Numbered from the stretch's first letter, positions 8,063-18,040 are shown. The stretch is 64,000 nucleotides of DNA from Candidatus Nomurabacteria bacterium (GCA_020631865.1 JACKGS010000001.1:124001-188000); one strand, 5' to 3'. The notes: generated by a model not told the origin, from the letters alone. A program made the numbers and translations.

Positions 8063-8148
8063 ATTTATTCCGATCTATTTTATGAAAGGAATGTTCTATT
8101 TTGCCTGTTTGGATTTGTTTTCCAAAAGGTGCTTGGTGAACATATTTA

Positions 8149-8586
8149 TTATATATCTAAGTCGTCTAAGTCTGCAAGATCTTTTCGGTGCTTTTCTTCA
8201 TATTCTGAGGAGCTGTTTTCCACAACTTCTGCTTCATCTTCTTCCACAGGGTTGCTATCTTCTGAATTTACTAGCATAGCATTGTCACTATCTACTGCTT
8301 CTGACTGCGGACCGCTCTGGGTTGCGCCACTTCCGCCATCTGAATCTACAATTTTTAAATTATATCTGGCTTCATTTTTTGTCCCCAGCGCTCTTAGTAA
8401 TGTTCGAATACTCTGTGCAGTTCCACCCCTCTTGCCGATCACTCTACCTAAATCCTCTGGGGCAACGGTTAGCTCTAACAACACACCCTTTTCATCAATC
8501 GTTCTTACAATAGACACTGCGTCCGGATTGCTAACTAATGATTTTACAACAAACTCTACAAACTGTTGGTCGATACTTACTGACAT
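8149..8586 (-). CDS. khpA: KH-domain RNA-binding protein
   Basis: YlqC/KhpA family: one KH domain binding single-stranded RNA, often partnered with KhpB and acting on sRNA-mRNA pairs and cell-wall genes. Residues 1-90 hold the domain, with the GxxG-type loop in GRVIGKRGGTAQSIR. The last 55 residues form an acidic Asp/Glu/Ser-rich tail not found in the roughly 80-residue classical KhpA. It sits directly downstream of rpsP, as in many genomes. AGGAGAGG precedes the ATG. Confidence 0.92.
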   Translation of the reverse strand: MSVSIDQQFVEFVVKSLVSNPDAVSIVRTIDEKGVLLELTVAPEDLGRVIGKRGGTAQSIRTLLRALGTKNEARYNLKIVDSDGGSGATQSGPQSEAVDSDNAMLVNSEDSNPVEEDEAEVVENSSSEYEEKHRKDLADLDDLDI

Positions 8587-8713
8587 ACTGGCCTCTCCTT
8601 TTCTTCAACTTGTGTAATTTAATTGTATCATGTATTTTCTGACATCACATAAACCACACGTGCTATAACACATATAAAGGTGATCTTGTATATCTATACG
8701 TAAGTGAGGAGTG

Positions 8714-9124
8714 TTACGCTTCTTCAGTGACTTCTACGGGAGCTTCTTCTGCAGAAGTATTAGGCGCTACAGTCTCAGTAGCGACATCTTCTGCTACAGC
8801 CTCTTCTTTGGGTTGATTTCTTCTAAGCTTTTCAGCATTTCTAATAGTCTTTTGCTTATCACTAGCAGGCACCTTAACCCATGAAGGTAATTCAATCTTT
8901 TCAGCTAGCAACAGCTTCACAACTCTATCAGATGGCTGTGCACCGTTTTTTAAGAACTTAACAACATCTTCTTTTTTAAGAGTATTTTCTTTAGTATGAG
9001 GATTATAGCTTCCTAAATTAGCAACTACACGACCACTGGTTGGCTGTCTATGAGATTCCTGTACAACAACCCTGTACATTGGGTAACCTTTTCGGCCAGT
9101 TCTTTGCATTCTAATTGCTAACAT
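8714..9124 (-). CDS. rpsP: 30S ribosomal protein bS16
   Basis: Small-subunit assembly protein. It begins MLAIRMQRTGRKGYPMYRVVV and contains LGSYNPHTKE and LLNG-like KFLKNGAQPSD; the conserved part ends near residue 85. A 50-residue Ala/Glu/Thr-rich acidic extension follows, longer than usual. It heads the rpsP-khpA pair. Confidence 0.96.
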   Translation of the reverse strand: MLAIRMQRTGRKGYPMYRVVVQESHRQPTSGRVVANLGSYNPHTKENTLKKEDVVKFLKNGAQPSDRVVKLLLAEKIELPSWVKVPASDKQKTIRNAEKLRRNQPKEEAVAEDVATETVAPNTSAEEAPVEVTEEA

Positions 9125-9210
9125 CTACTTCCTTCTCTTTAGTCTTAAGATTTATATAAACAATCTTATGCAATTATACAGATGAGCGCCCCTGTTGTCA
9201 ACATATAGAT

Positions 9211-9915
9211 TTACAAACTATCGTAATATTTAAGTGCCTCTTCGGCAGCCTTTTGCTGAGCCGATTGCTTACTGCTACCGCTGCCTTTTCCTCGCAATTG
9301 CGTACCAATAAAAACACCCAGCGTAAATGTCTTGTCGTGGTCTGGACCCTCTTCAGAAAGTACCTTGTAAACTGGAGTATAGCCATCTTTTTCTTGAGCC
9401 ACCTCTTGAAGATAGCTTTTTCCATCACGCCAACTTCCTGTTTCTAAAATTTCTGGCAAAGTTGAAATAATATTGCTAGCGATGAACTCTTCTGCCTTGT
9501 CGTAACCTTGATCCAGATATATCGCACCAATGACAGCCTCGAAACTATTTGCCAAAATTTGTTGACGAGCCCTATTTGAACCTCGCTTTTCACCTTTTGA
9601 AAGCCTCAATAGTGGCTCAAAGCCTAGTCTGGTTGCCGCTGCACCAATACTCTCTGTTCTAACTAAAGCACTACGCCAGTTTGTTAAGATTCCTTCAGGC
9701 TCTGAATACGTCGTAAACAGATACCTTGTTACTGCCAGCTCCAGTACGGCATCTCCCAAAAATTCTAGTCTTTCATTATGGGTATCTACAGATTTTTTAT
9801 GCTCATTAACGTAACTACGGTGAGTAAAAGCTGTAATTAATACGCCAGGATCTTTAAATTCATACCCCAACGTTTTTAGTGCAAACTCTTGATACGGTTT
9901 TAACTCTACGCTCAT
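9211..9915 (-). CDS. rnc: Ribonuclease III
   Basis: Cleaves double-stranded RNA in rRNA and mRNA processing. The catalytic signature ERLEFLGDAVLE is at about residues 48-59; a second acidic patch is in NSFEAVIGAIYLD. A C-terminal dsRNA-binding domain (about 155-234) includes KGSGSSKQSAQQKAAEEAL. 234 residues is standard. A 7-base tandem repeat lies immediately before the start codon. Confidence 0.96.
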   Translation of the reverse strand: MSVELKPYQEFALKTLGYEFKDPGVLITAFTHRSYVNEHKKSVDTHNERLEFLGDAVLELAVTRYLFTTYSEPEGILTNWRSALVRTESIGAAATRLGFEPLLRLSKGEKRGSNRARQQILANSFEAVIGAIYLDQGYDKAEEFIASNIISTLPEILETGSWRDGKSYLQEVAQEKDGYTPVYKVLSEEGPDHDKTFTLGVFIGTQLRGKGSGSSKQSAQQKAAEEALKYYDSL

Positions 9916-9919
9916 TATT

Positions 9920-9949
9920 TGATTATTGATTATTGATTATTGATTATTG
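9920..9949. repeat. 7-bp tandem repeat (TGATTAT, about 4.3 copies) upstream of rnc
   Basis: The repeat starts five bases upstream of the rnc start codon and overlaps where its leader or -10 region would be. Copy-number slippage could change expression (inference). Confidence 0.8.
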
Positions 9950-9991
9950 CTAAACTACTACAATCAAAAATCTGTAATCAATTTCCTTTCT

Positions 9992-10483
9992 TTAAAGTTT
10001 ATTCTGTCTAATCTGTTTACTGGCTAGTAACATCAGTTTTTCTATACCTTCGTACTCAATTTTATCAAGTGCTTCCGTAAATGGAAACCAACCTATTCCG
10101 TTCATCCACTCCTCTTTAACTAATTTATCGCTGTCACCCTTGGCCCTTACCAGAAAAACGTGCATAGTCATTAAAACCAAGCTGTTTTGACGGCGGTATC
10201 TAAACTGAGTTTTACCAAGATGATTTAAAACATCCATCTCCTGCAAGCCGGTTTCTTCCTGAATCTCTCTTTCGGCTGTTTGACGAGGTGTCTCACCTGG
10301 TTCGATATGACCTTTTGGAATAGTCCAGCGATCTTTAGCATCTTGAGCTAACAGTATCTCAACCTCACCTTTTGAGTTTCGCCTAAAAACAACCCCGCCA
10401 GCCGTAGTTTCTCGTAATATATCTTGAATAGCAGGCTTTCGCTTAAAATACTTCTTGAAATTATTGAATTTTGGAGGCTTCAT
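9992..10483 (-). CDS. Nudix hydrolase
   Basis: 163 residues with a complete Nudix box, [23 protein letters not shown], at about residues 58-80 (GX5EX7REUXEEXGU pattern). The N-terminal segment [10 protein letters not shown] and the middle part resemble diadenosine polyphosphate/NDP-type (MutT/Ap4A) hydrolases; the exact substrate cannot be read. Its ATG overlaps the TGA of nusB (ATGA), so the two are translationally coupled. Confidence 0.88.
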   Translation of the reverse strand: MKPPKFNNFKKYFKRKPAIQDILRETTAGGVVFRRNSKGEVEILLAQDAKDRWTIPKGHIEPGETPRQTAEREIQEETGLQEMDVLNHLGKTQFRYRRQNSLVLMTMHVFLVRAKGDSDKLVKEEWMNGIGWFPFTEALDKIEYEGIEKLMLLASKQIRQNKL

Positions 10484-10968
10484 GACTTCTCACCTTCTTT
10501 AGAGACACCTTCAGAGTTGGGCTCCGCCACTTCTTCTGGATGTGCATTACGCCAAGCAGAGCCCAGCACTCCATTAATAAACTTACTGGACTTATCTGCG
10601 CCAAAGCTCTTAGCCAGCTCAACTGCCTCGTTGATAGTTACCTTAGAAGGAATTTTAGAATCCGGCATCTCGAATAACTCAAACATCGATTGTCTTAAAA
10701 TAGCGTGATCAATTCGTGCAATCTGATCTAGTGGCCATTCCGGTGCCAAGGGCTGTAACTTGCCGTCTAATTCTGCAAATCTTTCGCATGTACCCCTGAT
10801 TAACGCCTCGACAAAATCTAAATCATCTATCGTGTCTTTATATCTATTCAAATTTCTTTCAATAATTTCATCTATTGAGACTTCTGCATCATTAGATCTA
10901 ACTCTAAAGTCATATTCGTATAGTGCTTGAAGTGCTACGATTCTTCCGAGGTGCCTATTAGAAGCCAT
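10480..10968 (-). CDS. nusB: Transcription antitermination factor NusB
   Basis: RNA-binding antitermination factor that works with NusE on rRNA transcripts. It begins [20 protein letters not shown], typical of the family; the C-terminal helix motif [26 protein letters not shown] is diagnostic. 162 residues with a short acidic tail. It ends in TGA, overlapping the Nudix start, which shows that TGA is a stop codon here. Confidence 0.95.
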   Translation of the reverse strand: MASNRHLGRIVALQALYEYDFRVRSNDAEVSIDEIIERNLNRYKDTIDDLDFVEALIRGTCERFAELDGKLQPLAPEWPLDQIARIDHAILRQSMFELFEMPDSKIPSKVTINEAVELAKSFGADKSSKFINGVLGSAWRNAHPEEVAEPNSEGVSKEGEKS

Positions 10969-10986
10969 GATATGCCTCCAATGCTG

Positions 10987-11019
10987 GAATATAGAATATA
11001 GAATATGGAATATGGATAT
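10987..11019. repeat. AT-rich tandem repeat (GAATATR units) upstream of nusB
   Basis: Four or five imperfect GAATATA/GAATATG units lie 18-50 bases upstream of the nusB start. They probably overlap the promoter region. Confidence 0.6.
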
Positions 11020-11092
11020 CTACATGGTATGATATTCTGATCATATTCAAATCCTTTCTCGTATTGTTAAATTTTATGAATAAATAGAAGAA

Positions 11093-11248
11093 CTAATCTG
11101 CAAGCTTAGCTTTTTTAGCACTTTCACGCTTGGTTGTATAAACCTTAATAGGGCTTTTAGCATTAACTTTTCTAGCTAACTCTAATACCAAATGGCTTCT
11201 TCTTAGGCCTTTTTTACGTTTACTAGTCTGTTTTTTGGGCTTTCCCAT
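11093..11248 (-). CDS. rpmF: 50S ribosomal protein bL32
   Basis: A 51-residue basic protein beginning MGKPKKQTSKRKKGLRRSH, the bL32 start pattern, ending KKAKLAD before a TAG. It has no cysteine, so it is the zinc-free form lacking the C-x2-C ribbon. It lies upstream of nusB on the same strand, a common arrangement. The sequence TAAGGAGTAC lies about 9 bases before the ATG. Confidence 0.9.
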   Translation of the reverse strand: MGKPKKQTSKRKKGLRRSHLVLELARKVNAKSPIKVYTTKRESAKKAKLAD

Positions 11249-11332
11249 AAAAAATGTACTCCTTACGGCTGTTATCTAATCTTTATTACAGATAGTATAT
11301 CGTAAATCTACCATAAATACAACTCTAAATAC

Positions 11333-11361
11333 TTGACAAAATGCTTAGGCTTTGATATAAT
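11333..11361 (+). promoter_or_regulatory. Consensus promoter giving a leaderless transcript
   Basis: TTGACA (11333-11338), exactly 17 bases, then TATAAT (11356-11361) preceded by TGA. The start expected about 7 bases later coincides with the ATG at 11369. A TTG that would open a longer frame is the -35 itself. Confidence 0.8.
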
Positions 11362-11368
11362 ATACCTT

Positions 11369-11899
11369 ATGTTCAATAGATTATCCACACCAAATACAGA
11401 TAGTAGTAATAAGACCCCTAATAGTGGTGCTGCTCGAATGCATTCAGGTTATGTATACGATGACTATTTTGGCAAGCTACCAAAATATGAACCAACAACA
11501 AGTTGTAGTGATCCTGATTTGGCTGAGTTTTTCGGACTTCCGTACGAAGAGCCTACTGTACCTATTCCTAACAACAAGGAAAAGCCTAGAACTCCAAGAA
11601 CTGAAAATCTTAAGCGAAAAATGCTCGTGGGCATATTAAGCACTCTTGCGCTTGTTGGAGTAGTAAATAATATTCTTGAGCAAAACGATGGAGGTGAACT
11701 TCGTGGCGAGCGAGTAGTTACAGTAGTAGAGGGGGATACTTTATACAAAATTGCACATGATGAAGTAGATATGTCAAATGAGTGTGACTGGAGAAAGGTT
11801 GTAGATGCTATTAGAGCAAATCCTGCTAATGAAGACGTGCTTAAAGATAATATAATCCACCCAGGAGATGAACTTATGACTCCTGAGGCCTGCAACTAG
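11369..11899 (+). CDS. Single-pass membrane protein with LysM-like domain
   Basis: 176 residues starting MFNRLSTPNTD. A polar cytoplasmic region of about 85 residues is followed by basic LKRK, one membrane segment (about 92-107) and an external domain from about 119. There RVVTVVEGDTLYKIA and NIIHPGDEL match the start and end of a LysM fold, with an insertion containing Cys. LysM binds peptidoglycan, so it probably tethers the membrane to the wall. The ATG at 11369 follows the promoter by one helical half-turn, so I use it rather than an upstream TTG. Confidence 0.75.
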   Translation: MFNRLSTPNTDSSNKTPNSGAARMHSGYVYDDYFGKLPKYEPTTSCSDPDLAEFFGLPYEEPTVPIPNNKEKPRTPRTENLKRKMLVGILSTLALVGVVNNILEQNDGGELRGERVVTVVEGDTLYKIAHDEVDMSNECDWRKVVDAIRANPANEDVLKDNIIHPGDELMTPEACN

Positions 11900-11951
11900 T
11901 AAACCACCCTGTTGTTAATTATTAATAATAAGATTACCATTTACATATATC

Positions 11952-12269
11952 ATGTTGAATAGACTGAAAAGAACTAGTAAAGGCCGAGGTTTAGAAACAT
12001 ATATTAAAGATATTAGTGTATGGAAACGTGCCTCTGAGGCACTGGGCGCAATTGCTGCGGCTCATAGATGCATAGCCGATGAAACAACTGGGAAAAGAGA
12101 GGTCATACGTTCGGGTAACATAGCTGATATTTCTAGAATTTTCGACCCTAGAACCAATGACAACTCTGCTCAGAGATACCTTGATACAGTCAAACGGCAA
12201 CCAAGTCATGTTAAAGTCGTTGAGCCCCAAATTGGTATTGCAAGTAGTGATTTATCTGAAACTATATAA
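11952..12269 (+). CDS. Small basic protein of unknown function
   Basis: 105 residues beginning MLNRLKRTSKGRG, with a predicted helical core (residues 20-45) and no membrane segment. It follows the LysM gene by 52 bases and shares its opening pattern (M-F/L-NRL). The final bases overlap the leuS stop region convergently by 8 bases. I recognise no family; it could be non-conserved. Confidence 0.45.
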   Translation: MLNRLKRTSKGRGLETYIKDISVWKRASEALGAIAAAHRCIADETTGKREVIRSGNIADISRIFDPRTNDNSAQRYLDTVKRQPSHVKVVEPQIGIASSDLSETI

Positions 12270-15111
12270 CTAAATTTACAAGTTTATTTGGCACGTAAAT
12301 AGTCTTTTTAATCTGATTATCAGCTATGTATTCAGCAACTTTGGTATTTTGCTTAGCTTGTTCAATGATCTGAGCTTCGTTATTTTCAGCCGACACTTCA
12401 ATTGCAGTACGCACCTTACCGTTAACCTGAACGACAATCTTTACCGTTTCAGAGATTAAATACTTTTCATCATGAATCGGCCAGTGATCTACGTGCACGG
12501 TATCTGTATGGCCAAGATCTTGCCAAAGCTCTTCAGTGATATGAGGAGCAAAAGGAGCAAGTAATTGAACTAGGCATTCTAGGGCAAATTGCCAATCTTT
12601 GGATTTTTGAATTCCATTGGCTGTCTTTTCTTTATACAACGCGTTAGTGAACTCCATCAACCCAGCAATAGCCGTATTAAATCTATCTCCGTTAAGTTCT
12701 TCGGAGACTTTTTTAATTGCAACGTGTGTTGCTTTCAGCAAATTACTGTTATTGATATCAACACCTGACTCATTAGCTTCAATATATTCTTGCGTAATTG
12801 TCCAAACGCGACTTAAATATCTAAATGCACCCGGAATACCCTGTTCATCCCAAAGAATATCAAGCTCTAACGGGGCTGAGAACATTTGATATAAACGGAT
12901 AGCATCAGCACCGTACCCCTGCTCTATAATTTGCAGTGGATCTACTCCGTTACCCTTACTTTTACTAAATGCAGAGCCATCTCCAGCTTTTATTTTTCCG
13001 TGGAAGATCATCTTTTTGAATGGTTCTTTAGTTTCAATATAACCGAGTTTATGGAAGAATCTATTAAAGAAACGTGCATAAAGAAGGTGTGCTGTTGCAT
13101 GATCACCACCGTTATAACAATCTACCGGCATCCATTTACTAGCCTGTTTTTCATCCCAAGCCTTTTGATTATTGGTAGGATCCATGTATCGAAGGAAGTA
13201 CCAGCTAGAACAAACATATCCATCCATTGTGTCGGTTTCACGCCTTCCTAGACCACCACATTTAGGACATTTTGTATTTACCCAAGATTCAACGCCAGCA
13301 AGGGCCGAAGTATTGCCGCCAGTAGGGCGATAATCTTCGATTTCTGGCAAAACCACTGGCAATTCAACTTCTGGAACCAAAACTGGCCCATCTTTTTCGC
13401 AATGAATAATAGGAATCGGTGCACCCCAATAACGCTGACGAGAAATCAACCAATCCCGCATTTTGTAATTAACCTTCTCTTGCGCCACGCCCCTAGCAGC
13501 AAGATCATCAACAATTTTCTCGCGCATTTGATCCGAATTCATAGAATTGTATTCACCTGAATTAATCATTACCCCTTCATCATGTGAACATTCATCATCG
13601 GAAGCATCATTCTGTACAACGCGTAAGATAGGTAGATTAAATTTTTTGGCGAAATCGTTATCGCGTTCGTCGTGAGCGGGTACGGCCATAATAGCGCCGG
13701 TACCGTAGCCCATTAGCACATAATCAGCAATCCAGATGGGGATTTGTTCGTTATTAGCTGGGTTGATAGCATATGAACCGGTGAAAACTCCAGTTTTTTC
13801 TTTATCAGCGTCTTGTTGACGTTGTACTTCAGATTTACGAACTGTTGCTTCTTTATAAGTTTTAATCTCAGCTTTTTGCGACTCGATCGCAAGTGAATCA
13901 ACCATAGGATGTTCTGGAGCTAAAACCATAAAAGTTGCCCCAAATAAAGTATCAGGCCGTGTAGTAAAGACCTTAATAAAAGCGTTTTCGCCTTGATCTT
14001 GATTCATAATCCGGTCTTTATACCAATCATTGCCAGCAAGCATTGATCTGATATCCGTGAAACTTGCATCGGCGTAGTTATTACACAAAGCTACCAACTC
14101 CGATTCATTGGTTGGATCCCAAACCTGGCGAATTACCTCGCCTTCTTTTGATTTGAAAATAAAGACAATATCGTCACCAATATACTCATTCCAGAATCCA
14201 GGCTCTATTTTTGACGTTATTAGTTCTTCAAACTTCTCAACAAATTCTTGCGGAAAAGTAACACATAAATGTCCAGTTTCTGTAACTTTTTCAACCTTAC
14301 CGCCAATTTCCTCGATATCTTCTTTAGATATATTCTTTTGCCCCATGACATAGCTTCTTGCCTCTTGAGACTTGTTTCGTGAGCTTGAATTTACGATAGC
14401 AAATTCTATTTCGACGCCGACTGAGCGACCAATCCATGATTTTTGTGAAGATTTTACACTTTGCGTCCAGTCTAGATCGTCAGTTGCATCAAGCATTTCG
14501 TCTGCAAACTCTGTAATTTTAAAGAACCATTGCTTAAGATTCTTCTTTGTTATCATAGGGTCGTCAGCACCATCATGTCGCCAGCATTTACCTGCAATAA
14601 CCTGCTCGTCGGCAAGTACGGTCTTACATTGATCACACCACCACTGCGGGCTTTCTTGTTGATATGCTAATCCGTTTTCGAAAAGTTTTGAAAAGCACCA
14701 CTGAGTCCAGCGATAATACTCCGGCTCAGTTGTATCAATTTCTTTAGTCCAATCCATTGCCCAGCCCATGGCACGGTACTGCTCATGATACTTTTCAATT
14801 GCCTGCTTGATTGAAACTTGTGGAGCAACGCCTGTTTTTATGGCGTAGTTTTCTGCCGGTAGACCAAAAGAATCCCAACCAACCGGCTGATAACTTTCAT
14901 GTCCTTGCTGACGTTTAACACGCGTGATTACATCCGGAATAGTGAAGTTTCGGACATGCCCAACATGAATACCGGCACCACTCGGGTAATTAAACATACC
15001 GAAAGCCACATACTTCGGCTTTTCAGAGTTAAAGTCGACAATATATGTTTTGTCGTCTTCCCATTTCTTTTGCCACTTCGGTTCAATTTCTTTAGGGTTA
15101 TATCTTTTCAT
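12262..15111 (-). CDS. leuS: Leucyl-tRNA synthetase
   Basis: Charges tRNA-Leu. The class I HIGH motif appears as HVGH (in GAGIHVGHVRN, about residues 49-53) and KMSKS as FSKSKGNGVDP. The CP1 editing domain lies between, with TTRPDTLFGATFMVLAPEHP, plus a zinc-type CDQCK and CPKCGG. A C-terminal tail domain ends VNGKVRTAIEVS. 949 residues is full length but slightly long, from insertions around 240-360. The start codon lies 7 bases after a TACAAT, suggesting a leaderless message. Confidence 0.97.
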   Translation of the reverse strand: MKRYNPKEIEPKWQKKWEDDKTYIVDFNSEKPKYVAFGMFNYPSGAGIHVGHVRNFTIPDVITRVKRQQGHESYQPVGWDSFGLPAENYAIKTGVAPQVSIKQAIEKYHEQYRAMGWAMDWTKEIDTTEPEYYRWTQWCFSKLFENGLAYQQESPQWWCDQCKTVLADEQVIAGKCWRHDGADDPMITKKNLKQWFFKITEFADEMLDATDDLDWTQSVKSSQKSWIGRSVGVEIEFAIVNSSSRNKSQEARSYVMGQKNISKEDIEEIGGKVEKVTETGHLCVTFPQEFVEKFEELITSKIEPGFWNEYIGDDIVFIFKSKEGEVIRQVWDPTNESELVALCNNYADASFTDIRSMLAGNDWYKDRIMNQDQGENAFIKVFTTRPDTLFGATFMVLAPEHPMVDSLAIESQKAEIKTYKEATVRKSEVQRQQDADKEKTGVFTGSYAINPANNEQIPIWIADYVLMGYGTGAIMAVPAHDERDNDFAKKFNLPILRVVQNDASDDECSHDEGVMINSGEYNSMNSDQMREKIVDDLAARGVAQEKVNYKMRDWLISRQRYWGAPIPIIHCEKDGPVLVPEVELPVVLPEIEDYRPTGGNTSALAGVESWVNTKCPKCGGLGRRETDTMDGYVCSSWYFLRYMDPTNNQKAWDEKQASKWMPVDCYNGGDHATAHLLYARFFNRFFHKLGYIETKEPFKKMIFHGKIKAGDGSAFSKSKGNGVDPLQIIEQGYGADAIRLYQMFSAPLELDILWDEQGIPGAFRYLSRVWTITQEYIEANESGVDINNSNLLKATHVAIKKVSEELNGDRFNTAIAGLMEFTNALYKEKTANGIQKSKDWQFALECLVQLLAPFAPHITEELWQDLGHTDTVHVDHWPIHDEKYLISETVKIVVQVNGKVRTAIEVSAENNEAQIIEQAKQNTKVAEYIADNQIKKTIYVPNKLVNLVI

Positions 15112-15134
15112 AAAAACTATTGTAACAGATGTAA

Positions 15135-15896
15135 TTAAGATGAACCACTGGGCGGAAAGATATGCATTACGTTACCCGTCATACGTTCTAGAAACTTATC
15201 TGCTGGCTGTCTATAAAATAGTCTCTCTTCATCAATGCGTTCAATCTCTTGTTCGCTTGAATCTAAATTATACCTAGTCAAAAGCAAGCCATCTGGATCC
15301 GCAAATTCAATATATTCTACATTTGAATTTAGCACCAACACCGAGTGTCGACCGTAGGACCCCGGTTTTACGCTACTTGGAATAACAATACTTACGATGG
15401 GGAAGCCCTGGATCTTTCTACACATCGTTAACACATCCAACCATTTTTCAGATTTATCACCACCGAATTTAGCAAATGTCCGTAAAATTGTTTGCTCCTT
15501 ATCGGAGACAGCTCTTTCAGTATCTTTAGCTGTTTGAAAATCTGAGTCTTCATAGCTATAGTTTAAATCTTGAACAACAGCTGCAATTCCATCTGTTCTA
15601 AGTAATTCGGCAATAGCAATATTATTCCATCCATCATCAACTAAATATAGCGAGTCTTCCGTGAGATCATCGTGATTAGAAACTACGGCCTTGAGTACAA
15701 AGTTAGCGTACTCTTTTATATTTCGGAGCTCAGGAATCTTAATACCACTCAGTTCTGCTATCATTTCAACACAGTGTGCGGTACAAGAGCGATTCATGGC
15801 ATACGAAAGCTCTTCGGCATCAGGGCTTTCTGAAAGAAATTTCTGCACAAGCTCTTGTTGTGTGGTATATAAAAATGAGGGTTCTGTATTTATCAT
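15135..15896 (-). CDS. Papain-like (C39-type) cysteine peptidase-like protein
   Basis: 253 residues, soluble. The N-terminal part has a Cys in NRSCTAHCVEMI, the middle is helical, and the C-terminal half has a candidate His in YGRHSVLVL followed by FADPDG. The Cys...His...Asp/Asn order and spacing fit the C39/papain-like peptidase fold. Activity and substrate are inferred, not shown. No signal peptide is visible, so it acts inside the cell or is exported another way. CCGGAG precedes the ATG. The preceding gene, murF, ends immediately upstream. Confidence 0.5.
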   Translation of the reverse strand: MINTEPSFLYTTQQELVQKFLSESPDAEELSYAMNRSCTAHCVEMIAELSGIKIPELRNIKEYANFVLKAVVSNHDDLTEDSLYLVDDGWNNIAIAELLRTDGIAAVVQDLNYSYEDSDFQTAKDTERAVSDKEQTILRTFAKFGGDKSEKWLDVLTMCRKIQGFPIVSIVIPSSVKPGSYGRHSVLVLNSNVEYIEFADPDGLLLTRYNLDSSEQEIERIDEERLFYRQPADKFLERMTGNVMHIFPPSGSS

Positions 15897-15898
15897 TT

Positions 15899-17172
15899 TT
15901 AAATACTCCGGCTAAATTGAGACTCTTTAATTTTTAACCATGAGTTTGATTGACGAACTAGTTTATTAACGTCTTCAGGATTATATAGAAGCTCCTTGAT
16001 AGCCTCTTCTGCAAATACTCCGTTTTGAGACCCCTTGGCCAATACAACCGTATCTTTGCGCAGTAGTGGGCGTACCACATCTGATGCATGATACGGACTA
16101 GGGCAACGCACAACTTTACAGCCACGCCTCTCTGCCTCTGATGCTAAATATTTATTAGCATCTTTACCTATGGTTACAACAAGCTTAAGCTGTTTTGGAT
16201 CACATGATCTTCCAATCTCTTGGTGAAGCGCCTTACTGTGCTTGCCTAGTTCATTCATTTGACCAAGAATCGCTATTTTATTTTTAGCAGGTATTTCATA
16301 CAAAGTCTTTAGCGCTGTCTCAACCGCCTTCGGGCTAGCATTATATGTGTCATCAATTAAAAGAGAGCCTTTTAGCCCCGAAAGTGGTTGCATACGCCCA
16401 GCGAACGGCTTAATTGAATTAAGGCCACACTTAATCTGCTGATCAGTAAGTTCTAATTCACTAGAAAGTAGTGTTGCGATAATACATTGCAGGCAAGCCC
16501 TGTCTACCCAAAATTTCCGTTTCTAGCTCAATTGATTTGCCAGTTTTCAAGCTAAATTTTACTGGTCGTTTAAGTTCTGGAGTCAAGTTACGAGAGGTAA
16601 TTCTACAATCCTCTAGGCCCACTCCTATGGTCATGACTTTTTTAAGTTTTGACATATTTTTTATCTACACTATCTATATCAACTATAAGAACATCTGCTA
16701 TTTCAGAAATACCGAGCTCTTCTTTAGCTACAGCTTCTATATCATTAAAGTTTTCCATATGCTCTGCAGAAATTGCGGTTAAAATTCCGTAATCTACATG
16801 AAGATACTTTTTAAAAAAACCAATGTCTCCTGGCTTATCAGATCCAAGCTCAACTATGACGATGTTATATTTATAACTTCCAAGAATTTGAATAACAGCC
16901 GACATGAATAACTTGAGCCACCCAAAAGGATTGTATATGTTTGGCATTTTTTGACCAAAAAATATCAGAGGAACACTTACTATATCGTTGTAGTTACCGT
17001 TCTGCCATTGAACGTTATATTTTTCTGAAAGAACTGTGGCTATCGCAGACTTTGTACTTGTTTTACCAACGCTTCCTGCCACGGCAATAACGATTGGGTT
17101 ATGCTTTTGCCTTAATGCAGACACCAAAAACCATAATATTTTAACCAATAAGGATTTGAAGTAAAGTTTCAT
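15899..17172 (-). pseudogene. murF: murF-type ligase spread over three frames
   Basis: Encodes UDP-N-acetylmuramoyl-tripeptide-D-alanyl-D-alanine ligase (Mur ligase family). Piece 1 (17172-16642) has the ATP loop AGSVGKTSTK and the ENF/E-type central motif EHMENF. Piece 2 (about 16655-16480) continues LKKVMTIGVGLED. Piece 3 (to 15899) has DDTYNASP and LGQMNELG. Read through two single-base shifts (near 16645-16660 and 16480-16495), the product is continuous with every motif intact. This pattern argues for sequencing or assembly indels in an essential gene rather than decay. Confidence 0.85.
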
Positions 17173-17179
17173 AATTTAG

Positions 17180-17256
17180 TGGTGGAGCATATCGGATTCG
17201 AACCGATGACCTCTTCCATGCCATGGAAGCGCGCTAGCCAACTGCGCCAATGCCCC
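17180..17256 (-). tRNA. tRNA-Ala (GGC)
   Basis: The cloverleaf has acceptor GGGGCAT/ATGCTCC, anticodon stem CTTCC/GGAAG with loop ATGGCAT (anticodon GGC), T-loop GGTTCGAATCC and an encoded CCA (17180-17182). It lies directly upstream of murF. Confidence 0.95.
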
Positions 17257-17301
17257 GTACGTGTATCAATATTAGATACTAGAGTATTTTATCATGATAT
17301 A

Positions 17302-18003
17302 TTAGTTTTTTGGCTTCGTTACCCTAGGAATAATGTAAAAGAATAATATTAATGCAAATATAACTGCGAAGCCACACATTATTGAAGGTATACCTGCCAT
17401 AGTCTCTGGGCTAATTGTATTTGCTATTGCAGTAGGCAATAAAAAGACCAAATAGCCGATAATCATGCCGTAAAGTGCTTCTTTTTGATTTTTTTGTTTA
17501 ACTTTTTCGCCAAACTTTAATGCTAATGCTATACCAAGTAGTAGCAATCCATAATAATACGCCGAATATGCATATCCCACTAAATCGTGGAGTTGGAATA
17601 TTACATAGTTACTAACACATTCGTGTCCAGAAAAGATGGTTTCACTGAATCCGAACGCCAGAATCCATAACATCATCAATACATAACTAGACCAAACAAT
17701 ATATCCACTTTTTTTATTAGCTATCGAGTGTATGAGGTGCAGACCTAGTGGTGGTAGCGTTGTGATTGCAATAAACCCAAGCCTCGACCACTGCAAGGCC
17801 CCTACGCCCATTCCGCCACACACAAAATACTCACACAATTGAAAAAGTGCCAAAAAAAATAAACTAGCAATAATTAATTTTGCTGTGTGATTAATCTTAC
17901 GTTGAAGCAATATCAAAACTAATAATGCAATCTCAATGGCAAAAGTGGCAATCATGACTGGCGGGGAAAAACAGAAGAAACCAAGTTTTTTATTTTTTTG
18001 CAT
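17302..18003 (-). CDS. Polytopic membrane protein, about seven helices
   Basis: 233 residues with about seven hydrophobic segments (near 15-33, 40-60, 68-90, 100-120, 138-160, 175-195 and 205-226), basic loops and few charged residues in the helices. The layout resembles 7TM sensor or transporter-like proteins, but I recognise no family motif. The gene lies between tRNA-Ala and rdgB, on the same strand. Confidence 0.6.
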   Translation of the reverse strand: MQKNKKLGFFCFSPPVMIATFAIEIALLVLILLQRKINHTAKLIIASLFFLALFQLCEYFVCGGMGVGALQWSRLGFIAITTLPPLGLHLIHSIANKKSGYIVWSSYVLMMLWILAFGFSETIFSGHECVSNYVIFQLHDLVGYAYSAYYYGLLLLGIALALKFGEKVKQKNQKEALYGMIIGYLVFLLPTAIANTISPETMAGIPSIMCGFAVIFALILFFYIIPRVTKPKN

Positions 18004-18040
18004 AAACAGTATTGTACAAATTATTTTATCTAAATACTAG

